Assembly (NCBI GenBank): GCA_934179675.1
Contig: CAKPQS010000022.1
Span: 1-24,358, forward strand
DNA from: an uncultured Bacilli bacterium
GTDB lineage: Bacteria; Bacillota_I; Bacilli_A; RF39; UBA660
Reading direction: 5' to 3'
DNA: 24,358 bases
The position numbers and the translations under genes were made by a program. Positions 7,210 through 15,576 of the stretch are shown piece after piece (the stretch's first letter is position 1; each line of letters begins with the position of its first letter). Under the pieces are notes generated by a model, which did no database searches, was not told where the DNA came from, and saw only the letters and a program-made list of their open reading frames with translations.

Positions 7210-7599
7210 TATTGTTATATTATTTAATTCTTGGTTTTTAATTATTGAAGAATCATAAATTGCTTTTTCTAATTCTACAATATATATAATATTTGTATAA
7301 TCTTTACTAGAGTCATAATCTTCATAATCAATAGAACTAACCATTTTTCTAAAATCGTTCATTTTTTCTTTAGAATATTTATATTCTTTATTTTCTGTAT
7401 AGCAATTAGATCCTAAACAATTTTTATATCCCACTTTAACAGTATTATTTGTATAAATAATTGCTTCATATCTCTTGCCACTAATTGTATAGATTATATT
7501 GTATTCTTCTTCACCTTTGTTATAAAGAAAACTAACAGCAATACATCCTGCAAGTATAATAAATGCAGTTACTACATATGCAAGTGAATTATTTTTCAT
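7186..7599 (-). CDS. small exported or membrane-anchored protein, unknown
   Basis: 137 residues, no family recognised. The N-terminus has Lys2, then a hydrophobic stretch (about 6-26) with LAGC at 16-19, which could be a lipobox giving a lipoprotein; because the residues after the Cys stay hydrophobic (IAVSFL), a simple membrane anchor is equally likely. The remainder is polar and probably extracytoplasmic, with two Cys spaced five apart (61 and 66) that could form a disulfide. The ATG at 7599 shares one base with the preceding stop (TAATG), and AAGGAAAAG upstream serves as ribosome binding site, so translation is probably coupled. It is the last gene of the operon before a terminator. Confidence 0.7.
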   Translation of the reverse strand: MKNNSLAYVVTAFIILAGCIAVSFLYNKGEEEYNIIYTISGKRYEAIIYTNNTVKVGYKNCLGSNCYTENKEYKYSKEKMNDFRKMVSSIDYEDYDSSKDYTNIIYIVELEKAIYDSSIIKNQELNNITIKILTGEY

Positions 7600-8036
7600 T
7601 ATCTTGCTTTTCCTTTTTTTTCTATATTAGTGTTTAAAAATGTCTGTTTTGTTTTTAATTCATTTTCCAAAAGTTCAATTTTTTTTAAAAGTAAGTCCAA
7701 ATATTTCTTGCTCAAATAGGCTTTATAATTATTATTAATTACTCTTTTGTATCTTTCTAAATCATTTAAAACAATATCAATTGTACCATCATCTTCATCA
7801 CTAGAATCAATTAATTCAATAATTAATTGTGTATAAAGTCCTAATTTCCTTTTGATTTTCTTCTTCAAAACTTTTTCAATCAATTCTGGTTTTGTAAGTT
7901 TTATTTCATCAATCAAAATTCCCTCATATTTTATATTATTTTGTGGATTAAAAACAAAACCAGATATTTTTTTTAAATCTGTTTCTACATTTTCTTCCTT
8001 TTTATCTTTTACCAATAAATACTTAACGTTTTCCAC
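7599..8036 (-). CDS. small soluble protein of unknown function, coupled to trmD
   Basis: 145 residues, not recognised. There is no signal peptide or membrane segment. The first half has a strand-rich look (KYLLVKDKKEE, GILIDEIKL), the middle an acidic patch (DSSDEDDG near 77-84), and the C-terminal ~45 residues are Lys/Glu/Leu-rich and likely a coiled coil. The start is GTG 8036, placed by GAGGAGAG eight bases upstream; that site lies inside the last codons of trmD and the two genes overlap by 14 bases, implying translational coupling. The position between trmD and sigG suggests a cytoplasmic role but gives no specific one. Confidence 0.7.
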   Translation of the reverse strand: MENVKYLLVKDKKEENVETDLKKISGFVFNPQNNIKYEGILIDEIKLTKPELIEKVLKKKIKRKLGLYTQLIIELIDSSDEDDGTIDIVLNDLERYKRVINNNYKAYLSKKYLDLLLKKIELLENELKTKQTFLNTNIEKKGKAR

Positions 8037-8706
8037 AATCTCTCTCCTCTAATATATCTGGTCTTCTTAAAATCGTTCTTTTAACGCTTTCTTCATGTCG
8101 CCATTTATTTATATTTTCATGATGCCCTGATAAAAGTACGCTTGGTACTTCCATACCTCTAAAATTAACAGGTTTCGTATATACAGGATAGTCAAGTAAA
8201 CCTTCATTAAATGATTCCGAATCAAGTGATTCTCTATTAATCGCACCATCTAATAATCTTACAATACTATCAGTAATAACCATACTAGGGAGTTCACCAC
8301 CAGTTAATATGTAATCACCAATACTAAGTTCAAGATCAGCAAGTGCTCTTATTCTTTCATCAAATCCTTCATAATGACCACATATAATAATTAAATGTTT
8401 ATATTTTTTTAAATCATTTGCCCTTTTCTGACTATATTTTTCTCCTTGAGGTGTCATTAATATAATAAATGATTCATCAGTTTTAATTGATTCAACACAA
8501 TCATATATAGGTTCGGGCATTAAAATCATACCTTTACCTCCACCAAATTGATAATCATCAACCTTTTTATGAGGATCTTTAGAAAAATTTCTAAAATCAT
8601 GTATTTTAATATCCACAATTCCTTTTTCCCTAGCTCTTTTGATTATTGATTCATTTAAAAAGCCATCAAACATATTAGGAAATATACTTAATATATCAAT
8701 TTTCAT
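8023..8706 (-). CDS. trmD: tRNA (guanine37-N1)-methyltransferase TrmD
   Basis: A 227-residue SPOUT enzyme that methylates N1 of G37 next to the anticodon using S-adenosylmethionine, preventing +1 frameshifting. The sequence has the typical start MKIDILSIFPNMFDGFL, the QFGGGKGMILMPEPIY loop, ICGHYEGFDER and the SAM-binding knot SIGDYILTGGELP, followed by the RP-x-x-ex family end. Length is slightly below the usual ~240. ATG 8706 is chosen over a TTG at 8709 because AGGAGG lies eight bases before it. It overlaps rimM by 11 bases, the conserved rimM-trmD order. rpsP and rplS, usual neighbours, are absent here. Confidence 0.97.
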   Translation of the reverse strand: MKIDILSIFPNMFDGFLNESIIKRAREKGIVDIKIHDFRNFSKDPHKKVDDYQFGGGKGMILMPEPIYDCVESIKTDESFIILMTPQGEKYSQKRANDLKKYKHLIIICGHYEGFDERIRALADLELSIGDYILTGGELPSMVITDSIVRLLDGAINRESLDSESFNEGLLDYPVYTKPVNFRGMEVPSVLLSGHHENINKWRHEESVKRTILRRPDILEERDCGKR

Positions 8707-9154
8707 CAAACATACCTCCTACAATAATTTCTTTTTTATCATTATCTATTTTTTTAATAAATTCTTTAATAAAAATAACCTTTTTATTTGTATCAGTAAC
8801 TAAAATATCTTGGACTTTATTTTGCATAATATGTTTTACTTTTCCTTGTTTTATATTATCTTTAATTATTTCATATCCAATCAAATCTTCTGGTAAAATT
8901 TCATTTACATATTCTCTTAATGAATAAACATTTTTATTTTTGAGAAATAAAACATCATTAATATTATTAAAATTATTAAAAGTTACCATATCATAATTTT
9001 TATGTCTACGATATGTTTTTATTTGGTATTTTATATTATCTATATATAAGTAATTATCAATTTTAAATATCTCATTTTTATATTTAAAATTTGATAAAAT
9101 ACGTATTTCACCTTTTATTCCATGTGTATTTACTATTTTACCTATATATATCAT
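8696..9154 (-). CDS. rimM: ribosome maturation factor RimM
   Basis: A 152-residue protein that assists maturation of the 3' domain of 16S rRNA and binds ribosomal protein S19. Features: IGKIVNTHGIKGEIRI at the N-terminus (the RimM signature), a diverged beta-barrel middle, ILPEDLIGYEI at about 92-102 and a C-terminal PRC-barrel ending KKEIIVGGMFDEN (family 'vp.G..d'). The start is ATG 9154 with AGTAGGTGAG upstream; a GTG at 9163 is less likely because it lies inside that site. It begins six bases after the stop of the SpoU methyltransferase gene and overlaps trmD, fitting one polycistronic message. The middle is more diverged than usual, but the ends and neighbours make the call firm. Confidence 0.9.
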   Translation of the reverse strand: MIYIGKIVNTHGIKGEIRILSNFKYKNEIFKIDNYLYIDNIKYQIKTYRRHKNYDMVTFNNFNNINDVLFLKNKNVYSLREYVNEILPEDLIGYEIIKDNIKQGKVKHIMQNKVQDILVTDTNKKVIFIKEFIKKIDNDKKEIIVGGMFDEN

Positions 9155-9159
9155 AATAC

Positions 9160-9885
9160 TCACCTACTTAATTCATATAAAATTATGCTAGCTGCAACAC
9201 CAGCATTTAAACTCTCACATTTTTTATTCATTTTTATGTATATAAATTCGTCACTTAAATCTTGAAGTTCTTTAGAAACGCCTTGTCCTTCATTACCAAT
9301 TATTATAGCAAATTTATTATTTTTTTCAATAGTACTAACTAATTTACCATTATCAACTCTTGTAGTTAATATTTTATAATTATTTTCTTTTAATTTTTTT
9401 ACTTCTTCTTTTAAATTTCCTGTAACTATATTTATATTAAATATCATTCCTTGTGTTGCTCTTATTACTTTAGAATTATATAAATCAACACCTGTTCTAC
9501 TTAAAATAATTGTATCAATATCAAATGCTACAGAAGATCTTATAATTGTTCCTAAATTGCCTGGATCTTGAATTTCATCTAAAATTAAAATTTTATTGCC
9601 TTTAATTATGTCATTTTTCTTTTTACATATTCCAATAATTTTAGCTGGATTATCTAATTCTGTGATATACTTTAAAACGTTTAAAGTAACATAATTTGTT
9701 TTAACATCAAAGTTATAATTATTTCCTTCTAATACTAAAACTTCTTCAATTAAATTATTTTTTAATGCTTCTAATACAAGATGTTCTCCTTCTACAATAA
9801 ATTTATTATTTAAATCACGATATTTTTTTTTATTTAATTTTTTTATATCTTTTATATGTTCATTACTTACTGATGTATAGATCAT
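9160..9885 (-). CDS. SpoU/TrmH-family RNA 2'-O-ribose methyltransferase
   Basis: A 241-residue SPOUT methyltransferase expected to 2'-O-methylate a ribose in tRNA or rRNA. The N-terminal ~85 residues look like the SpoU substrate-binding domain (KYRDLNNKFIVEGEHLVLEAL). The catalytic knot shows all three family motifs: LDEIQDPGNLGTIIRSS (102-118, with the catalytic Arg), IIGNEGQGVS (195-204), and IKMNKKCESLNAGVAASI (217-234). It is closest in style to Bacillus YsgA-like or RlmB-like proteins; the exact target nucleotide cannot be read from sequence. The ATG overlaps the stop of the pilin-like gene (ATGA), indicating coupling. It lies in an operon with rimM and trmD. Confidence 0.9.
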   Translation of the reverse strand: MIYTSVSNEHIKDIKKLNKKKYRDLNNKFIVEGEHLVLEALKNNLIEEVLVLEGNNYNFDVKTNYVTLNVLKYITELDNPAKIIGICKKKNDIIKGNKILILDEIQDPGNLGTIIRSSVAFDIDTIILSRTGVDLYNSKVIRATQGMIFNINIVTGNLKEEVKKLKENNYKILTTRVDNGKLVSTIEKNNKFAIIIGNEGQGVSKELQDLSDEFIYIKMNKKCESLNAGVAASIILYELSR

Positions 9886-10280
9886 TTACATTCTTCTTCC
9901 GTATTTACTATATTTAATTCATAATTATAAATTTTGCCATTTTCACTTATTTTAATATAAGATTTATAATAGTCTATTTTAACTCTATCTTCTTGATTAC
10001 AAATATCATCATCAATATATTTTTCTTTTAATAAATTTCTTAAATATAAATTATATGATATATTACTATTTAACTCATCTTTACTCGGAAATTCAGTAGT
10101 TCCTTTTTTATCGTTTAACCATCTTTCAGCACTTAATACTAAATTTTGTTTTTGTGTTTCATAAGCTTTTATTCGCATATTATGAACAACTTTATCAAAT
10201 ATGGCAACACCAATCGTACCTATAATACCAAGTATAATAATTGTAGCTAGTAATTCAACTACCGTAAACCCTTTTTTCAT
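9882..10280 (-). CDS. type IV pilin-like / pseudopilin protein
   Basis: 132 residues with a textbook class III signal: MKKG|FTVVELLATIIIL, where prepilin peptidase would cut after Gly4 and Glu9 is the +5 Glu needed for assembly. Hydrophobic residues 5-28 form the N-terminal helix, followed by a polar domain with two Cys (near 94 and 131). The family includes competence (ComG) and secretion pseudopilins. No pilus assembly ATPase, membrane protein or prepilin peptidase gene is nearby, so it must rely on machinery encoded elsewhere. It has its own promoter and GAGG ribosome binding site and is the first gene of an operon that continues into RNA modification genes, an odd partnership. Confidence 0.85.
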   Translation of the reverse strand: MKKGFTVVELLATIIILGIIGTIGVAIFDKVVHNMRIKAYETQKQNLVLSAERWLNDKKGTTEFPSKDELNSNISYNLYLRNLLKEKYIDDDICNQEDRVKIDYYKSYIKISENGKIYNYELNIVNTEEECK

Positions 10281-10302
10281 ATAGACCTCTTCTCACACTA
10301 AA

Positions 10303-10331
10303 ATTATATCACATTATTATATGATTAACTA
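10303..10331 (-). promoter_or_regulatory. promoter of pilin-trmH-rimM-trmD operon
   Basis: TATAAT (10303-10308) preceded by TGA (extended -10), a 17-base spacer, and a weak TAGTTA -35 (10326-10331). The layout matches the promoter at 6086-6114. A start near 10296 gives a leader of about 15 bases. Confidence 0.55.
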
Positions 10332-10334
10332 GAG

Positions 10335-10793
10335 TTATTTTAATTTTTCTATTATATATTTTTTTACTTCTGATTTTTTCATATTAAGGGCGACAGATAA
10401 TTCTGTATACAAATAGTCTTCAGCTTTATTAAAATAATTATCATCTTTTTCGCTTATTTTTTTCTTATTATCGATTCTTTCTTTATTTCTCAAATAAGTT
10501 GTTTTAATTATTTTTACCAAATCATTAAGATCTCTTGTATCAAGTAATCTTTTATACTCATTTTCCATTTGTTTTTCATCTTTTAAAACGTCAATATTTT
10601 TCATATTATTGATTAATTCATTAGCTTCATCAAAGCTTATAACATTTCTTAACATTTTTGATGTAACAGGAACACTTATTTTTAATGTTTTATCATTTAA
10701 TGGTCTTAAAATAAAATAATCAATTCCTTTAATATATTTTTTCATTACTTCCTCAATAATACAAACATCTCTTTCATAAATTATATATTTCAT
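10335..10793 (-). CDS. CarD/CdnL-family transcriptional regulator
   Basis: A 152-residue protein resembling CarD/CdnL RNA-polymerase-binding factors, which stabilise open promoter complexes. The N-terminal ~65 residues fit the Tudor-like RNA-polymerase-interacting domain: IDYFILRPLNDKTLKISVPV, then KMLRNVIS (family 'vPv....lR.l.s'). The C-terminal helical domain has LNDLVKIIKTTYLRNKER (family 'gdl.elaevvrdL..r') and FNKAEDYLYTELSVALN (family 'a...L..Els.al'). The N-terminus lacks the usual 'GDkVvyp.hGvG' wording, so it is a divergent member. Start ATG 10793 follows AGGAGG. It is divergent from the glycosyltransferase gene and upstream of the pilin operon, with no clear terminator between. Its location beside rpoBC is probably coincidental. 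Confidence 0.75.
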   Translation of the reverse strand: MKYIIYERDVCIIEEVMKKYIKGIDYFILRPLNDKTLKISVPVTSKMLRNVISFDEANELINNMKNIDVLKDEKQMENEYKRLLDTRDLNDLVKIIKTTYLRNKERIDNKKKISEKDDNYFNKAEDYLYTELSVALNMKKSEVKKYIIEKLK

Positions 10794-10891
10794 ATAAACC
10801 TCCTATATATATTTTACATTTTTTTATTTTTTTATGTAAGTTTAAATTTTACAAAATTATTTTTTTATTTAAAAATAAAGTGTAAAGTAAT

Positions 10892-10919
10892 TTGTATTAT
10901 TTTATTAATATGTTATAAT
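10892..10919 (+). promoter_or_regulatory. extended -10 promoter of the glycosyltransferase gene
   Basis: TATAAT (10914-10919) preceded by TGT, with a poor TTGTAT -35 (10892-10897) at 16 bases. The predicted start near 10926 falls at the ribosome binding site GGAGGAG, so the leader would be about ten bases. Confidence 0.6.
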
Positions 10920-10935
10920 GTTGTTGGAGGAGTTT

Positions 10936-11868
10936 ATGAAAAAATTAAGTATTGTTGTACCTTGTTACAATGAAGAAGAAGCTATACCATATTTTTATGA
11001 AGAAATAAATAAGGTTAGTAAAGAAATGAAAAATGATTTTGAATTTATTTTTGTAAATGATGGTTCAAAAGATAATACTATTGATATTGTAAAAGATTTA
11101 AGTAAGAAAGATAAAAGAGTAAAATATATCAATTTTTCAAGAAATTTTGGAAAAGAAGCAGCTATGTTAGCGGGACTAGAATTATCTAGTGGTGATTATG
11201 TTACAATGATGGATGCAGATTTACAAGATCCACCTAGTCTTCTTCCAGAAATGGTTAGATTAATTGAAGAAGAAAATTATGATTGTGTAGGAACAAGAAG
11301 AGTTACAAGAAAAGGTGAACCACCAATTAGAAGTTTCTTTGCAAGAATGTTTTATAAAATTATTAATAAAATGTCAAAAGTTGAAATGGTTGATGGCGCT
11401 AGAGATTTTCGTTTAATGACTAGACAAATGGTTAATTCAATATTAGAACTAAAAGAATATAATAGATATTCAAAAGGATTATTTAGTTTTGTTGGTTATA
11501 ATACTAAATGGTTAGAATATGAAAATGTTGAAAGAGTTGCTGGAGAAACAAAATGGTCATTTTGGAAATTATTCGCATACGCAATTGAAGGTATTGTAGC
11601 ATTTACTACTACTCCACTTACTATTGCTGCCTTTGTCGGAATGTTGTTCTGTTTTATTTCATTCATAATGATAATTGTAATAATCGTTAAAACATTATGT
11701 TTTGGTGATCCAGTAAGTGGTTGGCCAAGTATGACTTGTATTATATTTTTTGTAAGTGGTATTCAATTATTTTGTATAGGTATAATTGGTGAATATTTAT
11801 CAAAAACATATTTAGAAACTAAAAAAAGACCAATATACATAGTAAAAGAAACAAATATAGAAAAATAA
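10936..11868 (+). CDS. family 2 glycosyltransferase, GtrB/DPM1-like, membrane-bound
   Basis: 310 residues. The N-terminal GT-A domain has SIVVPCYNEEEAI (5-17), FIFVNDGSKDNT (38-49), NFGKEAAMLAGL and the metal-binding DADLQDPP (93-100). VAGETKWSFWKL replaces the QxxRW-like motif. Two C-terminal membrane helices (about 225-250 and 262-285) and a short basic tail follow, the layout of bactoprenol glucosyltransferases (GtrB, CsbB, YkoT). It probably transfers a hexose from a nucleotide sugar to undecaprenyl phosphate on the inner face of the membrane for cell-surface glycosylation. No GtrA-type flippase is adjacent. I chose ATG 10936 over one at 10918 because GGAGGAG lies between them and the first ATG overlaps the -10 box. 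It is the only plus-strand gene, convergent with rpoC. Confidence 0.9.
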   Translation: MKKLSIVVPCYNEEEAIPYFYEEINKVSKEMKNDFEFIFVNDGSKDNTIDIVKDLSKKDKRVKYINFSRNFGKEAAMLAGLELSSGDYVTMMDADLQDPPSLLPEMVRLIEEENYDCVGTRRVTRKGEPPIRSFFARMFYKIINKMSKVEMVDGARDFRLMTRQMVNSILELKEYNRYSKGLFSFVGYNTKWLEYENVERVAGETKWSFWKLFAYAIEGIVAFTTTPLTIAAFVGMLFCFISFIMIIVIIVKTLCFGDPVSGWPSMTCIIFFVSGIQLFCIGIIGEYLSKTYLETKKRPIYIVKETNIEK

Positions 11869-11895
11869 ATCTATTGATAAAACAATAGATTTTTT
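11867..11895 (+). terminator. intrinsic terminator of the glycosyltransferase gene
   Basis: AATCTATTG pairs with CAATAGATT around a six-base loop and runs into a T tract (to 11895). It starts at the stop codon. It faces the rpoC terminator four bases further on. Confidence 0.85.
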
Positions 11896-11899
11896 CATG

Positions 11900-11924
11900 A
11901 AAAAAACTAGAAAATTTCTAGTTT
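11900..11924 (-). terminator. intrinsic terminator of rpoC
   Basis: On the minus strand AAACTAGAAA and TTTCTAGTTT form a ten-base-pair inverted repeat around a single central base, followed by T residues. It begins within the rpoC stop codon. Confidence 0.85.
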
Positions 11925-14900
11925 AATCCATTAATTGTTGTTCCAATACATCTAAAGGTTCAGTATCAATAATATCATTCTTTAAAGTATAGTTAACATT
12001 TTTATATTTTTTGCAGCCAGTACCTGCAGGTATTAATTTACCAATTATAACATTCTCTTTTAAACCATTTAAATGATCAACTTTTCCATGTATAGCAGCA
12101 TCTGTCAAGATTCTTGTAGTTTCTTGGAATGATGCAGCAGATAAGAATGAATCTGTTTCAAGAGATGCTTTAGTAATACCAAGTAATACAGGTCTACCAG
12201 TAGCCGGAACTTTACCTTCAAGGATAAAGTTTTTATTTGTATTTGTAAACTCATTAATATTTACCATTGTTCCAGGTAAGAATAATGTATCACCACTATT
12301 GATTATTTTGATTTTTGAAATCATTCTCTTAGCCATTATTTCAACGTGTTTATCACTAATATCAATACCTTGTGAACGGTAAACTTTTTGAATTTCTAAC
12401 AAAATATAATTTTGAACAGTTATAGGATCTGTTACAGTTAATAACTCTTTTGGTGAAATAGCACCATGAGTTAATCGTTGACCTGCTTTAACTTCTTCAT
12501 TTAATTCTACAGCTAATTTAGCGCCATAGTTAGAAGTATGTTCACGTTTATCAGCATCGTTTGCAACTGTAATAATCCATTTTCCACCATCATCTTCAAT
12601 TTTAGTTACGACACCATTAATTTCAGAAATAGTAGCTTTTCCTTTTGGTATTCTAGCTTCAAATAATTCCTGAACACGAGGTAAACCTTGTGTAATATCA
12701 TCTCCACCAGCAACACCACCAGTATTAAAGTTTTTCATAGTAAGCTGTGTACCAGGTTCTCCAATTGATTGAGCTGCCATAATACCTACAGCTTCACCAG
12801 TTTCAACGATTGAACCAGTTGCAAGATTACGTCCATAACACATACGGCATACACCATGATCTGATTTACATGTTAAAACAGTACGTATAGATATTTCTTC
12901 AATACCTGCTTTACAAATCTTATCAGCAAGTTGTTCTGTAATGTATGTATTTCTTTCGCAAATAATTTCTTTTGTCACAGGATTTATAACATTTTTAGCA
13001 GTATAACGACCAGAAATACGTTCTTTAAATGATTCAACTATTGTACCATCATTATCATTAACAAATGCTCGAACAACCATACCCTGATCAGTACCACAAT
13101 CATCATCACGAACAATAATATCTTGAACAACATCAACAAGTCTTCTTGTTAAATATCCAGCATCAGCAGTTTTAAGTGCAGTATCAACAGCACCTTTACG
13201 AGTACCATGTGTTGAAATGAAAAATTCGGATATTGAAACACCTTCACTAAATGATGAAATAACCGGTATTTCTACTTGACCACCAGATGGATTTGTAAAT
13301 AATCCACGCATACCACATAATTGTGTATGAGAATTAATATCACCACGAGCTTTTGAATCCATCATTAAGTATATAGGATTTGGATTTGGATTATTTTTCA
13401 AATCATTCTCTACTGTTTCTTTTAATTCAGCTTGAATTTCCGCTTTAGCTTTTGTCCAAGTTTCAATTACTTTATTGTATCTTTCTTCATCAGTTATTAA
13501 ACCTCTTTTAAATTGTTTATTAATTGTATCAACAATAGCTTGTGATGATGCAATTATTTCAGGCTTTTTAACACTTTCAACAACATCTGATATAGCAATA
13601 GAAATACCAGATAAAGCAGAATGTTTAAATCCTAAATCTTTTAATTTATCAAGCATAACAGATGTTTCAGTTGTTGCATATCTTTTATATATTTGAGCAA
13701 TTAATTTTCCTAAAACACCTTTATTAAATGCTTTAGTAATTTCCATATTTTCAATTGCTTCTTTAATATTTGTACCTTTATTTAGGAAAAATTTACTAGG
13801 AGTCATATTTTCGATATTTTCCGTACTACCTTCATTTATATATTGATAACTATCTGGGAATATTTCATTAAAGATAATTTTACCAGGTGTAGTTACTAAA
13901 TATTTATCCATATATTCTTCTGGGAATAATTTATGTTTAAATGATTTAGTAGGAACAGCAATTCTAGTATGTAAAGTTACTTCTCTTCTTTCATACGCCA
14001 TAAGTGCTGCATCTGGACTTTTAAATACTCTTCCTTCACCCTCAAGGCCTTTTTTCTCAATTGATAAATAATAGTTTCCTAATACCATATCTTGTCCTGG
14101 AGTAACGATAGGTTTTCCATCTTTTGGCGACAAAATATTATTAGCACCTAACATTAAGATTCTAGCTTCAGCTTGTGCTTCTTCTGAAATTGGTAAGTGA
14201 ACAGCCATTTGGTCACCATCGAAGTCAGCATTGAATGCTGTACAAACAAGTGGATGAAGTCTAATTACTTTACCACCAATCAATTTTGGTTCAAAAGCTT
14301 GAATACCAAGTCTATGAAGTGTTGGAGCACGGTTTAACATAACTGGATGCTCTTTCATTTTTTCTTCAACAATATCCCATACTCTAGGATCTTTATTATC
14401 AATCATTTTTTTAGCAGCTTTTATATTAGCGGCTAATTCTTTAGAAACCAATCCATTGATAACATGTGGTTTAAATAATTCAAGTGCCATATCTTTAGGA
14501 ATACCACATTCATACATTTTTAGTGATGGTCCTACAACAATAACCGAACGACCTGAATAGTCAACACGTTTTCCAAGTAAGTTTTGACGGAAACGTCCTT
14601 GTTTACCTTTTAACATACTAGAAAGTGATTTTAATGGCCTATTACCAGCACCTGTTATATTTCTTCCTCTTCTACCATTATCAAATAAAGCATCAACTGC
14701 TTCTTGAAGCATACGTTTTTCATTTTGAATAATAATCGAAGGAGCTCCTAATTCCATTAATTTTTTTAATCTATTATTACGATTTATAACTCTTCTATAT
14801 AAATCATTTAAATCAGATGTTGCAAATCTACCACCATCAAGTTGTAACATTGGTCTTAAATCAGGTGGAATTACAGGCAATGCATCAAGAATCATCCAAG

Positions 14901-15576
14901 AAGGTTGATTTCCAGATTCTAAAAAGGCATTTAAAACATCTAATCTTTTTATTAATCTTACTCGTTTTTGACTAGCAGAATCTTTAATAGAAGCTATTTC
15001 TTCTTTGATATCTTCTACTTCTTTTTTAATATCTACTTGTAAAAGCAATTCTTTAATTGCTTCAGCACCCATTCCTACTCTAAATGAGTTACCATACTTT
15101 TCATAATAAGCTCTATATTCCTTATCAGAAATAGTTTGTTTTTTCTCAAGTGGAGCACTTCCTGGATCAAGAACAACATAAGATACAAAGTATAAAACTT
15201 CTTCTAGATCTCTAGGTGACATATCAAGAACAAGACCCATTCTTGATGGTACACCTTTAAAGAACCAAATGTGAGAAACAGGAGTTGCAAGTTCAATGTG
15301 TCCCATTCTTTCACGTCTAACTTTAGCACGTGTTACTTCAACTCCACACTTATCACATACAATATTTTTATATCTTAATCTTTTATATTTTCCACAAGAA
15401 CATTCAAAATCCTTTGTTGGACCAAATATTTTTTCACAGAACAAACCATCTCTTTCAGGTTTCAAAGTACGATAGTTAATTGTTTCTGCTTTCTTTACTT
15501 CACCATAAGACCAAGCTCTTATTTTTTCTGGGGAAGCTATTGAAATTCTTATACCTTCAAAATCATTAGCATCCAT
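11923..15576 (-). CDS. rpoC: RNA polymerase beta' subunit RpoC
   Basis: 1217 residues, similar in size to Bacillus RpoC (about 1200). It forms the clamp and the catalytic half of RNA polymerase. The N-terminal zinc site has Cys at 59, 61, 74 and 77; the clamp and rudder region contains PPDLRPMLQLDGGRFATSDL; the active-site NADFDGDQMAVH at 449-460 carries the three Asp that bind Mg2+; the bridge-helix/trigger-loop region includes THGTRKGAVDTALKTADAGY and TQLTMKNFNTGG; the second zinc site includes the CKSDHGVCRMCYGR Cys residues. The ATG shares one base with the rpoB stop (TAATG), and GGGGAG upstream serves as ribosome binding site, giving coupled 1:1 synthesis with RpoB. No unusual insertion was seen. 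Confidence 0.99.
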   Translation of the reverse strand: MDANDFEGIRISIASPEKIRAWSYGEVKKAETINYRTLKPERDGLFCEKIFGPTKDFECSCGKYKRLRYKNIVCDKCGVEVTRAKVRRERMGHIELATPVSHIWFFKGVPSRMGLVLDMSPRDLEEVLYFVSYVVLDPGSAPLEKKQTISDKEYRAYYEKYGNSFRVGMGAEAIKELLLQVDIKKEVEDIKEEIASIKDSASQKRVRLIKRLDVLNAFLESGNQPSWMILDALPVIPPDLRPMLQLDGGRFATSDLNDLYRRVINRNNRLKKLMELGAPSIIIQNEKRMLQEAVDALFDNGRRGRNITGAGNRPLKSLSSMLKGKQGRFRQNLLGKRVDYSGRSVIVVGPSLKMYECGIPKDMALELFKPHVINGLVSKELAANIKAAKKMIDNKDPRVWDIVEEKMKEHPVMLNRAPTLHRLGIQAFEPKLIGGKVIRLHPLVCTAFNADFDGDQMAVHLPISEEAQAEARILMLGANNILSPKDGKPIVTPGQDMVLGNYYLSIEKKGLEGEGRVFKSPDAALMAYERREVTLHTRIAVPTKSFKHKLFPEEYMDKYLVTTPGKIIFNEIFPDSYQYINEGSTENIENMTPSKFFLNKGTNIKEAIENMEITKAFNKGVLGKLIAQIYKRYATTETSVMLDKLKDLGFKHSALSGISIAISDVVESVKKPEIIASSQAIVDTINKQFKRGLITDEERYNKVIETWTKAKAEIQAELKETVENDLKNNPNPNPIYLMMDSKARGDINSHTQLCGMRGLFTNPSGGQVEIPVISSFSEGVSISEFFISTHGTRKGAVDTALKTADAGYLTRRLVDVVQDIIVRDDDCGTDQGMVVRAFVNDNDGTIVESFKERISGRYTAKNVINPVTKEIICERNTYITEQLADKICKAGIEEISIRTVLTCKSDHGVCRMCYGRNLATGSIVETGEAVGIMAAQSIGEPGTQLTMKNFNTGGVAGGDDITQGLPRVQELFEARIPKGKATISEINGVVTKIEDDGGKWIITVANDADKREHTSNYGAKLAVELNEEVKAGQRLTHGAISPKELLTVTDPITVQNYILLEIQKVYRSQGIDISDKHVEIMAKRMISKIKIINSGDTLFLPGTMVNINEFTNTNKNFILEGKVPATGRPVLLGITKASLETDSFLSAASFQETTRILTDAAIHGKVDHLNGLKENVIIGKLIPAGTGCKKYKNVNYTLKNDIIDTEPLDVLEQQLMD

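Noticed and set aside
10801..10891. A-tract-rich region between the CarD gene and the glycosyltransferase as a regulatory or curved-DNA element
   Set aside because: Two A7 tracts and a weak CTTACA-18-TAAAAT promoter-like pair can be seen on the minus strand, but such patterns are expected by chance at this base composition.
13475..13696. Plus-strand frame opposite rpoC, and similar ones at 4253, 5916, 7852, 20643, 22034 and 22403
   Set aside because: They are shadows of well-supported minus-strand genes, with no ribosome binding sites or family resemblance.
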